A stretch of DNA of 64,000 nt from JAUIJL01 sp965366625 (GTDB lineage: Bacteria; Acidobacteriota; Thermoanaerobaculia; Multivoradales; J023), in NCBI GenBank assembly GCA_965366625.1, contig CBDUGP010000010.1:62001-126000 (forward strand). Direction: 5' to 3'. The first letter of the stretch is position 1. Every line of letters starts with the position of its first letter. Below are positions 16,260 to 26,700 of this stretch, piece by piece. The position numbers and the translations under genes were made by a program. The notes beneath the pieces were generated by a model that was not told the origin of the DNA, made no database searches, and was given only the letters and a program-made list of their open reading frames with translations.

Positions 16260-19200
16260 GGATCGACCGCATTCACATCGAGAATCTCGCCAGTCTGCGG
16301 GGTGCCCAAACCACCATCGACCTCGAGGCCGGGGAGCTCGGAGACGCCGGGCTAGTCGCCATCACCGGCGCGACCGGAGCGGGCAAATCGACCATTCTCG
16401 ACGCCGTGTGTTTGGCCCTCTTCGATCAAACCCCGCGTCTGCACGGTCGAGGTCACGACCCGCGCGAATTGCTTTCCCGGGGCACCGGCGAAGCCAAGGC
16501 CGCCGTCGACCTAACCCTCGACGATCACCGCCAATGGACCGCCGAATGGACCGTGCACCGGGCCCGGGGTCGGGCGGACGGCGCCTTGCAGGCCAGCAAG
16601 CAAAGGATTCTCGACCGCAGCACCGGGGAAGTGCTGGCGGATCAAAAGAAAACCGTCCGGGCCCTGGTGGAGGGAAAGCTCGGCCTGAGCTTCGAGCAAT
16701 TTACCGGGGTCATTTTGCTGGCCCAAGGTCAATTCGCCAAATTCCTCGAATCTACCGACGCCGATCGCAGCGAGCTTTTGGAGCGCCTCACGGGCACCGA
16801 AATCTATTCCGAGCTCGGCAGTCGGGCTTTCGAACGCTTCCGGGACCTCAAACAAAAGGTCGCGACGGAAGAAGAGCGGCGCCAAGAACTGGTGCTGCTG
16901 TCGGAAGTAGACCGGCGACGGATGGAGCAAGAGCAAGATGAACTCGAGCCGAACCTGACCCGCTTGGAAGCCCAGCTCCACGGCTTGGACCTCCAAATGA
17001 GATGGGTGGAGGAAGGTCGGCGATTGCGCCGACGCCACCAACAAGCCCAGGAGGCCGTGCGAGAAGCGGAGCGGCGACTCGGCGAAGCGGAGCCCGATCG
17101 CCGACGGATCTCCCGAGCCGAAGCCGCGGCGTCGCCGGCGACGGTTTTGCACCGCTTGGACGACTCCCGAGAGGCCGAGCGCGAGGCTCGATCTCGGCTC
17201 GATGGCGCCGCTCGAACCGTGGCTGAGCTGGAAGCGGAAGGTAATACGGCTCGATCTCGCCTCCGGCTGCTTCTCGACCACCTCGAACAGGAAAAAGACC
17301 TCGCCGCAGCTTCCCTCGAGAAGGTGGCCGGATTCGCCGCCGCCGACGCAGAGGCGGTCGCCGGCTTCCGGGAGGCCCGTCAATCGAACGCTTCCAGCCG
17401 AACCAGATCCGAGCAAATTCGGCGCGAATTCATCGACGCTCGTTCCCAGCTCGAGCTGAGGTCCAAGGAAGTGGAACAGGGCCGGATCCGTGGTCGGACT
17501 GCGGCCGATGCGGTCGGGGTCCTCACCGAGAGGCTCGATGAAGTCAGGAGCCGTCGGCAAGCTGTGCTCGGTGGATTCTCTCCCGAGCGATTGAATACGG
17601 ATGTTGTCCTGTTGCAACAAGCGGAAGAAATCCGCCGTGAACTGGACGAACTCGACCCCGAGCCGCTTGAAGAGCAGGTCGCGGGCCTGGAGCTGGACTT
17701 GCAAAGGGCCGACGCCGACAGCGCCGCTTGCCGCGCCCTGGCAGAGGCTTCACGCCGGGAATTCGACGAGCACGAGAAATTAGTGCAATTGGCAATCGAA
17801 GGCGCCCAAGTCGCCGCCCACCGTCATTTGCTTCGGGAAGGGGAGCCATGCCCCCTCTGCGGTTCAGAAACCCATCCCTTCGTCGACGGCCACGAGCACG
17901 ATCTTCCCGAAGAGGAGCGGAGCGTGCTGCGCCGAGCCCATGATCGTCAGGACAGTCTGCGCGCTGAGCTGCGCCGGGCGGAAGCCCAAGTCGAGCAAGC
18001 CGAGAAAAAAAGGTTGGAACTCGTCGGTGCACTCGCCGGGCAGAAGGAAAGTGCCCACAAGACGCGTCTGGCCTTCCAACAAAAAAGCTCCCGCTGGCTG
18101 GAGCTGCGGCTCCAGCTGATCGACTTGCCCATCGACCCCTTCTCCATCTCCGGGCGCCGGCTCGGCACCATGCTCAAGGATCTGAAAACTCGATTGGAAT
18201 CCCTGAGTTCGGTCACCGCGGAGCAGAACGCGATCGAGGCCGATCTCAAAAAGGCAGAGGGCAGTCGGCAACAGGTCGATCAAAGCCTGGCCGTGGCCGA
18301 AGAGCGGCTCAAACACGCCCAAAGTCGCCTCCAAGAGCTGGCAGCGGAACTCGAGCGGGCCGAGCTGGCGACCGCCGAGTCTGAACGTACTCTCTTGGCC
18401 GTGACCCACGAGCTGGCAGAGGCTTGCGACTTGAGCTTTGACGCGCCGACCGCCGGTTCGCTCGACACCGAGTTCGACGCCTTTTATGGTCGGCTAACCG
18501 GAGGACGAAAGACCTGGCAACAAGCCACCGAACGATTCCGCCGACTCACCGATCTGAGCCAATCCTTGCGGGAGCGAGGGGAACGTCTGTTGGCGGACGA
18601 GCAATGGCCCGAGCCCTCCGCGGGTGCTGCGATTTCGGATACAGCCCGCCGGGCCGATAGCGAACGCCAACGGGACTTCACGGATCTGGAATCCCAGCTG
18701 GCGGAACCGCTGCGGTCCACCCTGGAGCGGGTCGATGCCCAGCTTTCACGCCGCCGGCTGGCGACCGATAGGTTGGGCAATGCGCGAAAGGCCTTGAATT
18801 CCGCTCGGGAGATTCTCGACCTGCGCAGCGCCGAACTCGACCGCCAGTTGGCAGGTTCGCCGTTTGAAAATGAGCAGGATCTCAGGGCCGCCTTGTTGTC
18901 CGCCGAGGACCTCGAAAAGCTGCGCCGACGTCTCGAAGAGCTGCGCTTGGCCGTCGAAAGATTTCGTGCGGATCTCCAACGCTCGACCCGAGATCTCGAA
19001 GAGCATGGAGAAGCCGGCGCCGAACTCGGTGTCGACCGGACTGCTGGGGTCGAATCCCTCGAAAGCGATTTGCGTCAACAAGGCCACGAGGCCCGGGTTC
19101 GACGCAAGCAACTCGCGGACCGCAGCATGGGCCTCCGTCTCGAGTTGGAAAAAGATCAAGAGCGGCGGTCTCAACGGGAAAAGCTCGACCAACGGCTCGC

Positions 19201-19738
19201 TGCCTCGATCGCGGCTCGGGATCGCGCCGGACGGCTATCGCATTTGATCGGTCAAAAAGACGGCGGCAAATTCCGCCGATTTGCCCAACAGCTGAATCTC
19301 GGCCAGCTCTTGGGCCTGGCCAACCGACGGCTCGAGCACCTGGCACCCCGCTACGCCCTGGCTTCGATGCCCGGCAGCCTCGACCTGGAGGTCATCGACC
19401 GCGAAATGGCCGACGAGCAGCGCCCGGTATCGACCCTTTCCGGCGGTGAGTCGTTCTTGGTTTCCCTAGCCCTAGCCTTAGCCCTAGCGGACTTGCGTCG
19501 CGGACAGCTTCGATTGGGCACCCTTTTTCTCGACGAGGGTTTTGGCAGCCTCGACCAAGAAACCTTGGACACAGCCCTCTCCACCCTCGAACAGCTGCAA
19601 GCGGATCAGGAAACAAAGATCTTGATCATCAGCCACGTCGGCGCCCTTCAAGAACGTATTCCCCACCGGATCGAAGTCGAAAAGCGCGGCAGTGGGCGAA
19701 GTCGGCTGAAAATCCGGGTGGGTGACGGACCCGATTAG
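16256..19738 (+). CDS. sbcC: SbcCD ATPase subunit C
   Basis: 1160 aa Rad50-like ABC ATPase. Walker A is GATGAGKST near residue 38; two long coiled coils flank a zinc hook CPLCG near residue 534; the ABC signature is LSGGESF and Walker B is LFLDEGFGSLD near the C-terminus. It partners with SbcD, directly upstream with overlapping codons, in processing replication-stalling DNA structures. The length is slightly above E. coli SbcC. It converges with the acyltransferase gene, 43 bp away. Confidence 0.96.
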   Translation: MRIDRIHIENLASLRGAQTTIDLEAGELGDAGLVAITGATGAGKSTILDAVCLALFDQTPRLHGRGHDPRELLSRGTGEAKAAVDLTLDDHRQWTAEWTVHRARGRADGALQASKQRILDRSTGEVLADQKKTVRALVEGKLGLSFEQFTGVILLAQGQFAKFLESTDADRSELLERLTGTEIYSELGSRAFERFRDLKQKVATEEERRQELVLLSEVDRRRMEQEQDELEPNLTRLEAQLHGLDLQMRWVEEGRRLRRRHQQAQEAVREAERRLGEAEPDRRRISRAEAAASPATVLHRLDDSREAEREARSRLDGAARTVAELEAEGNTARSRLRLLLDHLEQEKDLAAASLEKVAGFAAADAEAVAGFREARQSNASSRTRSEQIRREFIDARSQLELRSKEVEQGRIRGRTAADAVGVLTERLDEVRSRRQAVLGGFSPERLNTDVVLLQQAEEIRRELDELDPEPLEEQVAGLELDLQRADADSAACRALAEASRREFDEHEKLVQLAIEGAQVAAHRHLLREGEPCPLCGSETHPFVDGHEHDLPEEERSVLRRAHDRQDSLRAELRRAEAQVEQAEKKRLELVGALAGQKESAHKTRLAFQQKSSRWLELRLQLIDLPIDPFSISGRRLGTMLKDLKTRLESLSSVTAEQNAIEADLKKAEGSRQQVDQSLAVAEERLKHAQSRLQELAAELERAELATAESERTLLAVTHELAEACDLSFDAPTAGSLDTEFDAFYGRLTGGRKTWQQATERFRRLTDLSQSLRERGERLLADEQWPEPSAGAAISDTARRADSERQRDFTDLESQLAEPLRSTLERVDAQLSRRRLATDRLGNARKALNSAREILDLRSAELDRQLAGSPFENEQDLRAALLSAEDLEKLRRRLEELRLAVERFRADLQRSTRDLEEHGEAGAELGVDRTAGVESLESDLRQQGHEARVRRKQLADRSMGLRLELEKDQERRSQREKLDQRLAASIAARDRAGRLSHLIGQKDGGKFRRFAQQLNLGQLLGLANRRLEHLAPRYALASMPGSLDLEVIDREMADEQRPVSTLSGGESFLVSLALALALADLRRGQLRLGTLFLDEGFGSLDQETLDTALSTLEQLQADQETKILIISHVGALQERIPHRIEVEKRGSGRSRLKIRVGDGPD

Positions 19739-19781
19739 GCCCCCGATCGGCCGGGGTGTGGGAGCCGAGGTGCGGGCCGGC

Positions 19782-21098
19782 TCAGGTCATCAGACTTTCG
19801 GCGCCGCAGATCTCCACCAGCTCGGCCTCGATGTCGGCCACCAGCTCGGCCGGGTTCTGGACCAAGGCGTGGTCGGCGAAGAGCCCGATCCGCACTTCCC
19901 CGGAAAAGCTCAAAATGGAGATTCCCAGACCGATGGTCGACCGTTGGGGCACCCAAAACAACATCGCCCGTACCCTGGAGCCGCTGATGGTCAAGGGCTC
20001 CTGGGGCCCCGGAACGTTGCTCATGACGGCGGAGCATTTCTTGGCGTAGAAATCCACCAACCAGCGCCCCACTCGACGGGGCAGCACCTTGAGCAAGAAG
20101 GTCACGGAGCCGTAATAAACAAAGGGCTCGACGGATCGTTTGATGGCGTTCATCCGGGCTTTGATCGCCCGCAATCGGGGGTCGACGGGTCCGATATCCA
20201 CCGGCAGCTCCACCATCACCGCGCCGAATCTATTGTCCATGGTCGGCGGCGCCGAAGGCGGCCGCACATTGACCGGCATCGACACCCGAAAACCTCGAAT
20301 AGCGGAGCCGTGGCGCTCACCGTAGCGGCGAACCCCACCGGAAACCACCGCCATCAGGATGTCGTTGACGGTGCAGCCCCGTTGATTTTTGATCTCTTTG
20401 ATGTGGGCCAAATCGATCGCCGGAGTCCAAGCGACCCTCTTCTGGCCATCCAGGGGTGGACCATGTAGCACGGATTGATCGGCGCGTTTCAGCGCCTTGT
20501 ACAAAAGCAACGGCCCACCGACCAGCAGCGCCTTGAGCTGAACCAACCACATGGCGCCGGGGGTCCCACGGGTTTGAGGCGGCTCTTGGTTCGTCTCCCC
20601 CACATCCATCATCGAAAAAAGGACGGGGATCAGGGCCATGCCGTCACCCATGACGTGGTGGATTCGGCTGACCAACGCGCTGCCCCCGTCGCCGAATTCG
20701 GGAATGAAATGCCACTGCCAGAGCGGTCGATCACTGGGCAAGGGCAAAGAAGCCTGCCTGCCAATGTATTCCTGAAGCCCTTCCCGGGTCCTCAATGCAG
20801 CGTCTTCAACGGAAAAAATGTGCCGGGCGATGTCGAAGGCAGGATCTTCCTGCCACCAAGCCTTTCGGCCTTGCCGCACTACCAAGCGAGAAAATCGAGG
20901 ATAGCGCCGCCCATCGTCCGCGGCCATGACCCGATCGAGCCAGACCCGACGAAGCTCGTCGATCTCCATCCGGTCGAAGGTCATCACCGAGTTGATGACC
21001 ATGAGATTCTCAGCGCGATCTTGCAGCCAAACACCGTCGCGTGGATGCACGGCTTCGATCAGCTCAGCATTTGGCAGGGCCGGGGGCAAGCGGGTCAT
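19782..21098 (-). CDS. WS/DGAT-type O-acyltransferase
   Basis: 438 aa from the ATG ending at 21098; the frame is open further upstream but that overlaps the phosphatase gene. The active-site motif HHVMGDG (HHxxxDG) is at residues 147-153, and the C-terminal part has the conserved SNVPGPQEPL segment of the family. Enzymes of this family make wax esters or triacylglycerol from acyl-CoA and an alcohol or diacylglycerol. The 4-nt overlap with the upstream phosphatase gene implies one transcript. The length is near the 450-470 residues normal for the family. Confidence 0.9.
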   Translation of the reverse strand: MTRLPPALPNAELIEAVHPRDGVWLQDRAENLMVINSVMTFDRMEIDELRRVWLDRVMAADDGRRYPRFSRLVVRQGRKAWWQEDPAFDIARHIFSVEDAALRTREGLQEYIGRQASLPLPSDRPLWQWHFIPEFGDGGSALVSRIHHVMGDGMALIPVLFSMMDVGETNQEPPQTRGTPGAMWLVQLKALLVGGPLLLYKALKRADQSVLHGPPLDGQKRVAWTPAIDLAHIKEIKNQRGCTVNDILMAVVSGGVRRYGERHGSAIRGFRVSMPVNVRPPSAPPTMDNRFGAVMVELPVDIGPVDPRLRAIKARMNAIKRSVEPFVYYGSVTFLLKVLPRRVGRWLVDFYAKKCSAVMSNVPGPQEPLTISGSRVRAMLFWVPQRSTIGLGISILSFSGEVRIGLFADHALVQNPAELVADIEAELVEICGAESLMT

Positions 21099-21826
21099 CC
21101 GACCCTCTTTAGGTCTCGCCGCTCCGCGAAGCGAAAAACGTAGGCAACCTGCGATGCGGTTTCGGGACCACAAGTCCGATACTGGCGGAAGGTTCGAATC
21201 GCTTGATGGGGGTCCATACCGGAGTGAACCAATACACAGGCCACAAACATTCCCGCACGGCCACACCCGGCGCCGCAGTGGACCAGCACACCCTCGCCGC
21301 GTGCCAACGATTCACTCACGTCGCGAATGGCTCGCTCGAAATGGCCATCGACTTGAGGCACGGCGTAATTCGCTACCTCCAAAAAACAAGCTCCGTCGCC
21401 AAAAAGGCGTTTGGCCTCGGCCGGATACTCGGGCACTCCGTAGCGGCCCAAAAGATCCATTTCGGGAATTAAGCAAACCACTCTTTGGACACCGGCGGTG
21501 ACCAGCGCTTCGAGCTGTGAGGTCAAGAAACCCAAGCGTCGCCGATCGGGCAACGGGCCCGCCCAGAGACTCCCGGGCACCTGTGCAACAGGGATGCGGA
21601 TCAGAGGATAGGCATTTGAGCTATAGGCCGCTCCCCCCGCCCAATGGATCTCCGGGTCTTTCGGCTCTCCCCTGACAGGGGCCACACAATCCTCGAGCTC
21701 CGGACGCGCCTCCAGGAGCGCGTCTAGCTCGGATTGAATCTCGGATTGCGTTTGGATTGCAGTCTTTTCCGATTCAGACATGGGCCAAGAGAGAAATTCG
21801 ATGTCGAGAACTTTTGATATCGACAT
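21095..21826 (-). CDS. Dual-specificity/tyrosine phosphatase-like protein
   Basis: 243 aa from the ATG ending at 21826; an internal ATG ending at 21781 (MSESEK) is equally possible, as neither has a clear ribosome binding site. The N-terminal 50 residues are acidic and Gln/Glu-rich. The P-loop VHCGAGCGRAGMF gives the Cys-x5-Arg signature of cysteine phosphatases, but the residue after Arg is Ala instead of the usual Ser/Thr, which in classical enzymes helps cysteine release. The general-acid loop is not certain. It is coupled to the downstream acyltransferase gene by a 4-nt overlap; a functional link is unknown. Confidence 0.75.
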   Translation of the reverse strand: MSISKVLDIEFLSWPMSESEKTAIQTQSEIQSELDALLEARPELEDCVAPVRGEPKDPEIHWAGGAAYSSNAYPLIRIPVAQVPGSLWAGPLPDRRRLGFLTSQLEALVTAGVQRVVCLIPEMDLLGRYGVPEYPAEAKRLFGDGACFLEVANYAVPQVDGHFERAIRDVSESLARGEGVLVHCGAGCGRAGMFVACVLVHSGMDPHQAIRTFRQYRTCGPETASQVAYVFRFAERRDLKRVG

Positions 21827-21921
21827 AAAGTGATAAGCAAAGAAGACTTACGGCTCCCTATTATCTCCGATTTGCCGCCCGAGCGGGAGACCTGCCTATA
21901 TATTCACCAACGGATCTGAAC

Positions 21922-23436
21922 TTAGGTGAAGCCCGGCGGACCGGGAATCGGTCTCAGTCGGCAAACTTCCCGGCCGATTTTCATCGCACCCAACTCGTCG
22001 AACGGCCGGCCCACCACCTGCAAACCCACGGGCATTCCGTCGCCGTCCAATCCCGCCGGCACGCTCAAAACCGGTAAGGAAGTCAGGCTCAACACCGAAG
22101 TAGGTGCCAACCAATCGATATAAGTTTCCATTCGCCGGCCGCCGACCTCGGTCGGATGCCCATCGGCCACGGCGAAGGGTTTGACCGCCATCGTCGGCGT
22201 CAGGATGGCATCGAATCGATTGAATAAATCGAGAAAGATCGCCAGCAATCGTCCTCGTTCTTGGGACGCTGCACCCAATTGGCGTGCTGAAAACGAAAGT
22301 CCCGTCTCCAAATTTGCTTTGACATTGGCCCCCAACCGGGGATCACAGCTTTGGCCCTCCTCCCCCTCGCCCCCCAAACGATGTTGATGCCAAGCCAACG
22401 CCCACAAACCCCGTAGCTCGCGGAACGTAGCTCGGGCCCAATCGATCGACAGGTCAATTTCCTCAACTTGGACGCCCGAGTTGCTCAAGGTGAAGGCCGC
22501 TTGGCGACAGCAAGACTCCAGGTCGGAATCGATACCCATTCCTGTCGGGTCAGCCACGTAAGCGATTCTCAACCCTTCAGTTCCAGCTTCAAACAATGCC
22601 TGTGAGTAGCTCGGCACTGCTGCGGCCCGGCTCAAAGGCGACCGGGGATCGAATCCTGCGGCGGCGTCGAGAAAAAGTGCCAGGTCCTGAACCGAACGCG
22701 CCATGGGACCGTTAACCTGCAGGGTGTCCCAAGGATGGGGAGTTGGCCAAGTTGGAACCAACCCCGGTGTCGGCCGTATTCCAACCAATCCGCAAAACGC
22801 AGCGGGAATCCTCAACGAGCCCCCCAGATCTGTGCCTTCAGCGAGGGCCGCCATGCCGGTTGCCAACGCCACCGCGCCGCCACCGGTGGAGCCCCCCGGC
22901 GAAAGCTCGGGATTCCAAGGATTGCGAGTATGGCCGAAGATCGGATTATCGGTATGGCCTCCGAGGGCCATCTCCGGAGTATTGCCCTTGCCGATCACAA
23001 TCGCACCTGCCGCCCGCAATCGCTCGACCACCAATGCATCCACGGCGGGCACGTGATCGGCGTAGATCGGCGAGCCATAAGTGGTGCGTAGACCCGCGGT
23101 TTCGGTAACGTCTTTGACCACCACCGGCAGCCCGTGAAGGATGCCCGGAGGTTCCCCCGCCACACGCCGTCGGTCTAGGACTGCAGCTTCATCCAAAGCA
23201 GAAGGAGAAAGGGTCACCACCGCGTTCAGCTGTTGGTTGTGACGCTCGATTTGCCCCAGGGTCTGCTCGACGACCTCAACGGCGGACACCTCGCCTTTGG
23301 CGATCAGCTCTCCTAGGGCGTGGGCGGAACGTAGACGGCCATCGTCGAACAACATGCCCGGACTGGAGGAGGACGGGCTGGAAGAAGATGGGTTGGAAGA
23401 GGGTGGGTTGGAAGAGGGTGGGTTGGAAGACGACAT
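21922..23436 (-). CDS. Amidase signature family enzyme
   Basis: 504 aa. The first 26 residues are a low-complexity Ser/Pro/Asn repeat (SSNPP units) before the normal domain begins at MLFDDGRLRSAHALGE. The catalytic Ser-cisSer-Lys triad is visible: Lys in LPVVVKDV, Ser in SPGGSTGGGAVALA and Ser in GTDLGGSLRIPA. Fatty-acid-amide-hydrolase or GatA-like enzymes share these motifs, but with no gatB or gatC nearby a general amidase is more likely. A shorter start at the MLFDD Met would remove the repeat. It is divergent from smc across a tandem-repeat array. Confidence 0.9.
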   Translation of the reverse strand: MSSSNPPSSNPPSSNPSSSSPSSSSPGMLFDDGRLRSAHALGELIAKGEVSAVEVVEQTLGQIERHNQQLNAVVTLSPSALDEAAVLDRRRVAGEPPGILHGLPVVVKDVTETAGLRTTYGSPIYADHVPAVDALVVERLRAAGAIVIGKGNTPEMALGGHTDNPIFGHTRNPWNPELSPGGSTGGGAVALATGMAALAEGTDLGGSLRIPAAFCGLVGIRPTPGLVPTWPTPHPWDTLQVNGPMARSVQDLALFLDAAAGFDPRSPLSRAAAVPSYSQALFEAGTEGLRIAYVADPTGMGIDSDLESCCRQAAFTLSNSGVQVEEIDLSIDWARATFRELRGLWALAWHQHRLGGEGEEGQSCDPRLGANVKANLETGLSFSARQLGAASQERGRLLAIFLDLFNRFDAILTPTMAVKPFAVADGHPTEVGGRRMETYIDWLAPTSVLSLTSLPVLSVPAGLDGDGMPVGLQVVGRPFDELGAMKIGREVCRLRPIPGPPGFT

Positions 23437-23500
23437 GCCGACACCCTACACCGTGGCGAACCCACCCCTCAACCGATAGGCCCTCGCCCCGTGTTGTCGA

Positions 23501-23729
23501 CCCTGCGACCCGTCCCGTCGGCTTTGCGACCCGTTCCGTCGGCTTTGCGACCCGTTCCGTCGGCTTTGCGACCCGTTCCGTCGGCCTTGTCGGCTCTGCC
23601 GACCGGTTTGTCGGCCCTGCCGACCGTCTTGTCGGCCCTGCCGACCGTCTTGTCGGCCCTGCCGACCGTCTTGTCGGCTCTGCCGACCGTCTTGTCGGCT
23701 CTGCCGACCGGCTTGTCGGCTCTGCGACC
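23501..23729. repeat. 21-bp tandem repeat array upstream of smc
   Basis: About eleven tandem 21-bp units: roughly four of type GCTTTGCGACCCGTTCCGTCG, then about seven of the related type GCCCTGCCGACCGTCTTGTCG. Because 21 is a multiple of three and the units lack stops, several frames on both strands stay open across it and make false ORFs. It fills most of the divergent gap between the amidase and smc genes. Such arrays often vary in copy number between strains. Confidence 0.92.
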
Positions 23730-23784
23730 ATCTGATACCCTCCCGCGTCCCGTCCGCTCTCCTTGGCCGGCGGGCAAATTCACG

Positions 23785-26700
23785 ATGTTAAAGCTCCACA
23801 GTCTCGAAATATCGGGCTTCAAATCCTTCTTGGACCCTGTGCGGGTCCAATTCGCCGACGGCATTACGGCTATCGTCGGTCCGAACGGCTGTGGAAAATC
23901 AAACCTCACCGACGCCATCAATTGGGTGCTCGGCGAACAGAGCGCGAAATCCCTGCGCGGCGCGAAGATGGAAGACATCATCTTCAACGGCTCGGACAAG
24001 CGCAAACCCGTGGGCATGGCGGAGGTCTACCTCAACCTGGCCTGCGACGACGGCTATCCCCGCTCGGTCGACGGACGCATCAAAATCGGGCGTCAAGTTT
24101 TTCGCACCGGCGAGAGCCGCTACCGGCTCAACGACAAGGTCGTTCGTCTCAAAGAAATCAAAGACTTGCTGATGGATACCGGCCTGGGTATCCGGGCCTA
24201 TTCGGTGATCGAGCAGGGCAAGATCGGCATGATTCTCTCGGGCAAACCCCAAGAGCGCCGGAAATTACTCGAAGAAGCCGCCGGCATTACGCGTTATAAG
24301 GCCCGCAAGCGCGTCGCCGAGGTCAAGCTGGAAGAGACCCTCGGCAACTTGGTCCGACTCGACGACATCATTTCCGAGGTCGACCGCTCCCTGCGCTCGC
24401 TCAAACGACAGGCTTCCGCCGCCCGTCGTTATCAGGCCAAAGAAAGCGAATATAAGGACTTGCTCAAGCAGGTTTTGCTCGGTCGGTGGTCCTTACAAAA
24501 GAATCAGCTAGATTCCCTCGGCCGCCGATTGGAGGAACTCTCCAACCAGGACGCAGAACTCGCCGCCAATCTTTCTCGGGACGAAGCGGCTTTGGTCGCC
24601 GGTCGCGAAGAGCTGGATCGGCTGGCTCAAGTCTTAGCCCAGCGCCATCAGGTAGTGGCCGAATTGGCCGCGACGATCGAAGGACGCCAAGAATTCATCA
24701 AAGGCTCCCGTCAACGATCGACCGAAATGAGTCGACAGCTCACTCGGGGTCGTCAACAAGCCGAGGAACGACGCAAGCAAAGCACCGAGTTCGAGACCTC
24801 CCTCGGCAGCCTCGACCAACGCACCCGCGAGGTCATTGAAGAGCGGGACGAAGCCGCACGCCAGGTGGCGGAGGACGATCGCAAGATCGAAGCCGCCTCC
24901 CGTGAGGTTCAGGCCGCCGAAGCGCGGGTCGATGGTCTGCGACGGGAGATGATCGAATCGGTCACCCAAGTCAACCAGATTCGAGATCGCCTGCAAAAAG
25001 AGACCGTGGAGATCGAGAGGCAGACGTATCGCTTACGCTACCTCGACGACGAGCGCCGACGTCTCGACAAGCAGCTCGCCGAGGCTCAAGGGGTGTTCGC
25101 CGAGGTCAGTGAGAAGGTCCAGGGGGCCGAGCGCGGATTGGAAGAATCGGTTCAGCTCAAGGGCCGCATGGAGCAAGATCTCGAAGGCTTGCTGCGCCGA
25201 GAAGCCGAGATCTCCGACGAGCGTCGACACCTGGAAACCCATTTGGCCGGGTTGCGCCAGCGACAGAAGATTCTCATTCAGCTATCCCAAGAGCACGAAG
25301 CCAAACGCCGTGCCATGCGCAGGACCCTCGCCTCGATCGGCATTGACGAGCCGGTTTTCCTCGCCGATCGACTGCAGCCGGCGGTCGGTTGGGAAGAACC
25401 CATCGACCACTTCTTGGGCGCCCTGGCGGACGCCGTCCTGGTAGAAGACGCGGCCTCGGGACTGCAGGCCGCTCGCGCTTTGTCTAAGGCCGGCGCCGTC
25501 GGGGTCTTCGTGCACCCCTTGCCCGAGGGTGCGCCGCTGCCGGATCTTGAAGACGAGGCCCTGGCCTACTCTTTGGCCGAGGCCCTCGACCTTCCTGACG
25601 AGCTGGCCCGCTCCTTACCACCGGCATTCCTGGTCGACAAGGCCGACGACGCCGATCGGCTCGCCGCGGCCCATCCCGGAATCGCCTTCCTTTCCCGGGA
25701 ACAAATTTGGGCCCGAGGCGGCAATCTTTGGGTCCAGGGCAAGGAGGCGGCACCCGGCGTTCTCGCCCGCGAGAGCGAGCTGGTTTCGATCGCCGAAGAA
25801 ATTCCCGACACCGAACGTCTGCTCGACTCGGCCAAGGCGTCGCTGCAGCAGATGGTGCAAGAACGCACCCGAATGGCCTCGGAGATCCAAAAAGTCGAAG
25901 GAAAGGCCGCGGAGTTACGCCGGGAAATTGCCGTCGGACAAGCGCGCCGCCAAGACGTAGAAAACCGCCGCAAGAAGATCGCTCTCGAACACGGCACCGT
26001 CGCCGACGAGCAAGACGAACTACGCCGAGGCCTCACCGAACGTACCTCCGGAAGAGGTGATCTCACCGAGCGCTTGGCAGCCGCGGAAAAGAATCACCAA
26101 GCCTTGCAAGAGGGCTTCGAGAAGAATCAGGCAGAAGTCGAGGCGGCCAAGGAAAACCGCGAGGCATTGCGGACCGAGGGCGCCGGCCGCAGGGGCCGTC
26201 TCCAGCTCTTGGAAGAACGTCTCGAATCCCAAAATCAAGAAGCGATTCGGGTCCGTCGGCAAATCACGTACACCGAAGAGCAGCTGAAAATCTGGTCCCA
26301 AGAAGACACGACCTTAGACCGCCGTTTGGGCGAATTGCACGCCTCGATCGAAGCCGCCGAAACGGAGCTACAAAACGCCCTGGATCGCCGGGTCGGCGCC
26401 CAGGATGCGGTTCTCGAGCAGCAACGAATTCTCGACGACAAGCGGGAGGACGCCAAGGTTCTCGAGGCTCGGGTCCACCGACTGCGCCAAGAACGCGACG
26501 CCTTGCGGGCCCAGATCAGTACCCAACAAGTCGAACAAGCGGGCGCCAAACAAGACGCCGAGCATCTTTCCGCCTCTTATCGCGACGCCTTCAAAATGTA
26601 TCTGCCCGGCACCAAATCGGAGCAGGCCAAAGCGCTCGCAGCCGAAATTTTGGCCCGACGCCAGGCTGAACTCGAAAACCCCGAGCCGGCTGCGGACGAA

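Noticed and set aside
16511..17704. 397-codon antisense ORF within sbcC
   Set aside because: Shadow frame; sbcC is unambiguous on the plus strand.
23501..23729. CRISPR array
   Set aside because: Units are contiguous without unique spacers and no cas genes are present.
23276..24017. Repetitive proteins encoded across the 21-bp array on either strand
   Set aside because: The frames are open only because the unit is a multiple of three without stops; no start signal or family support.
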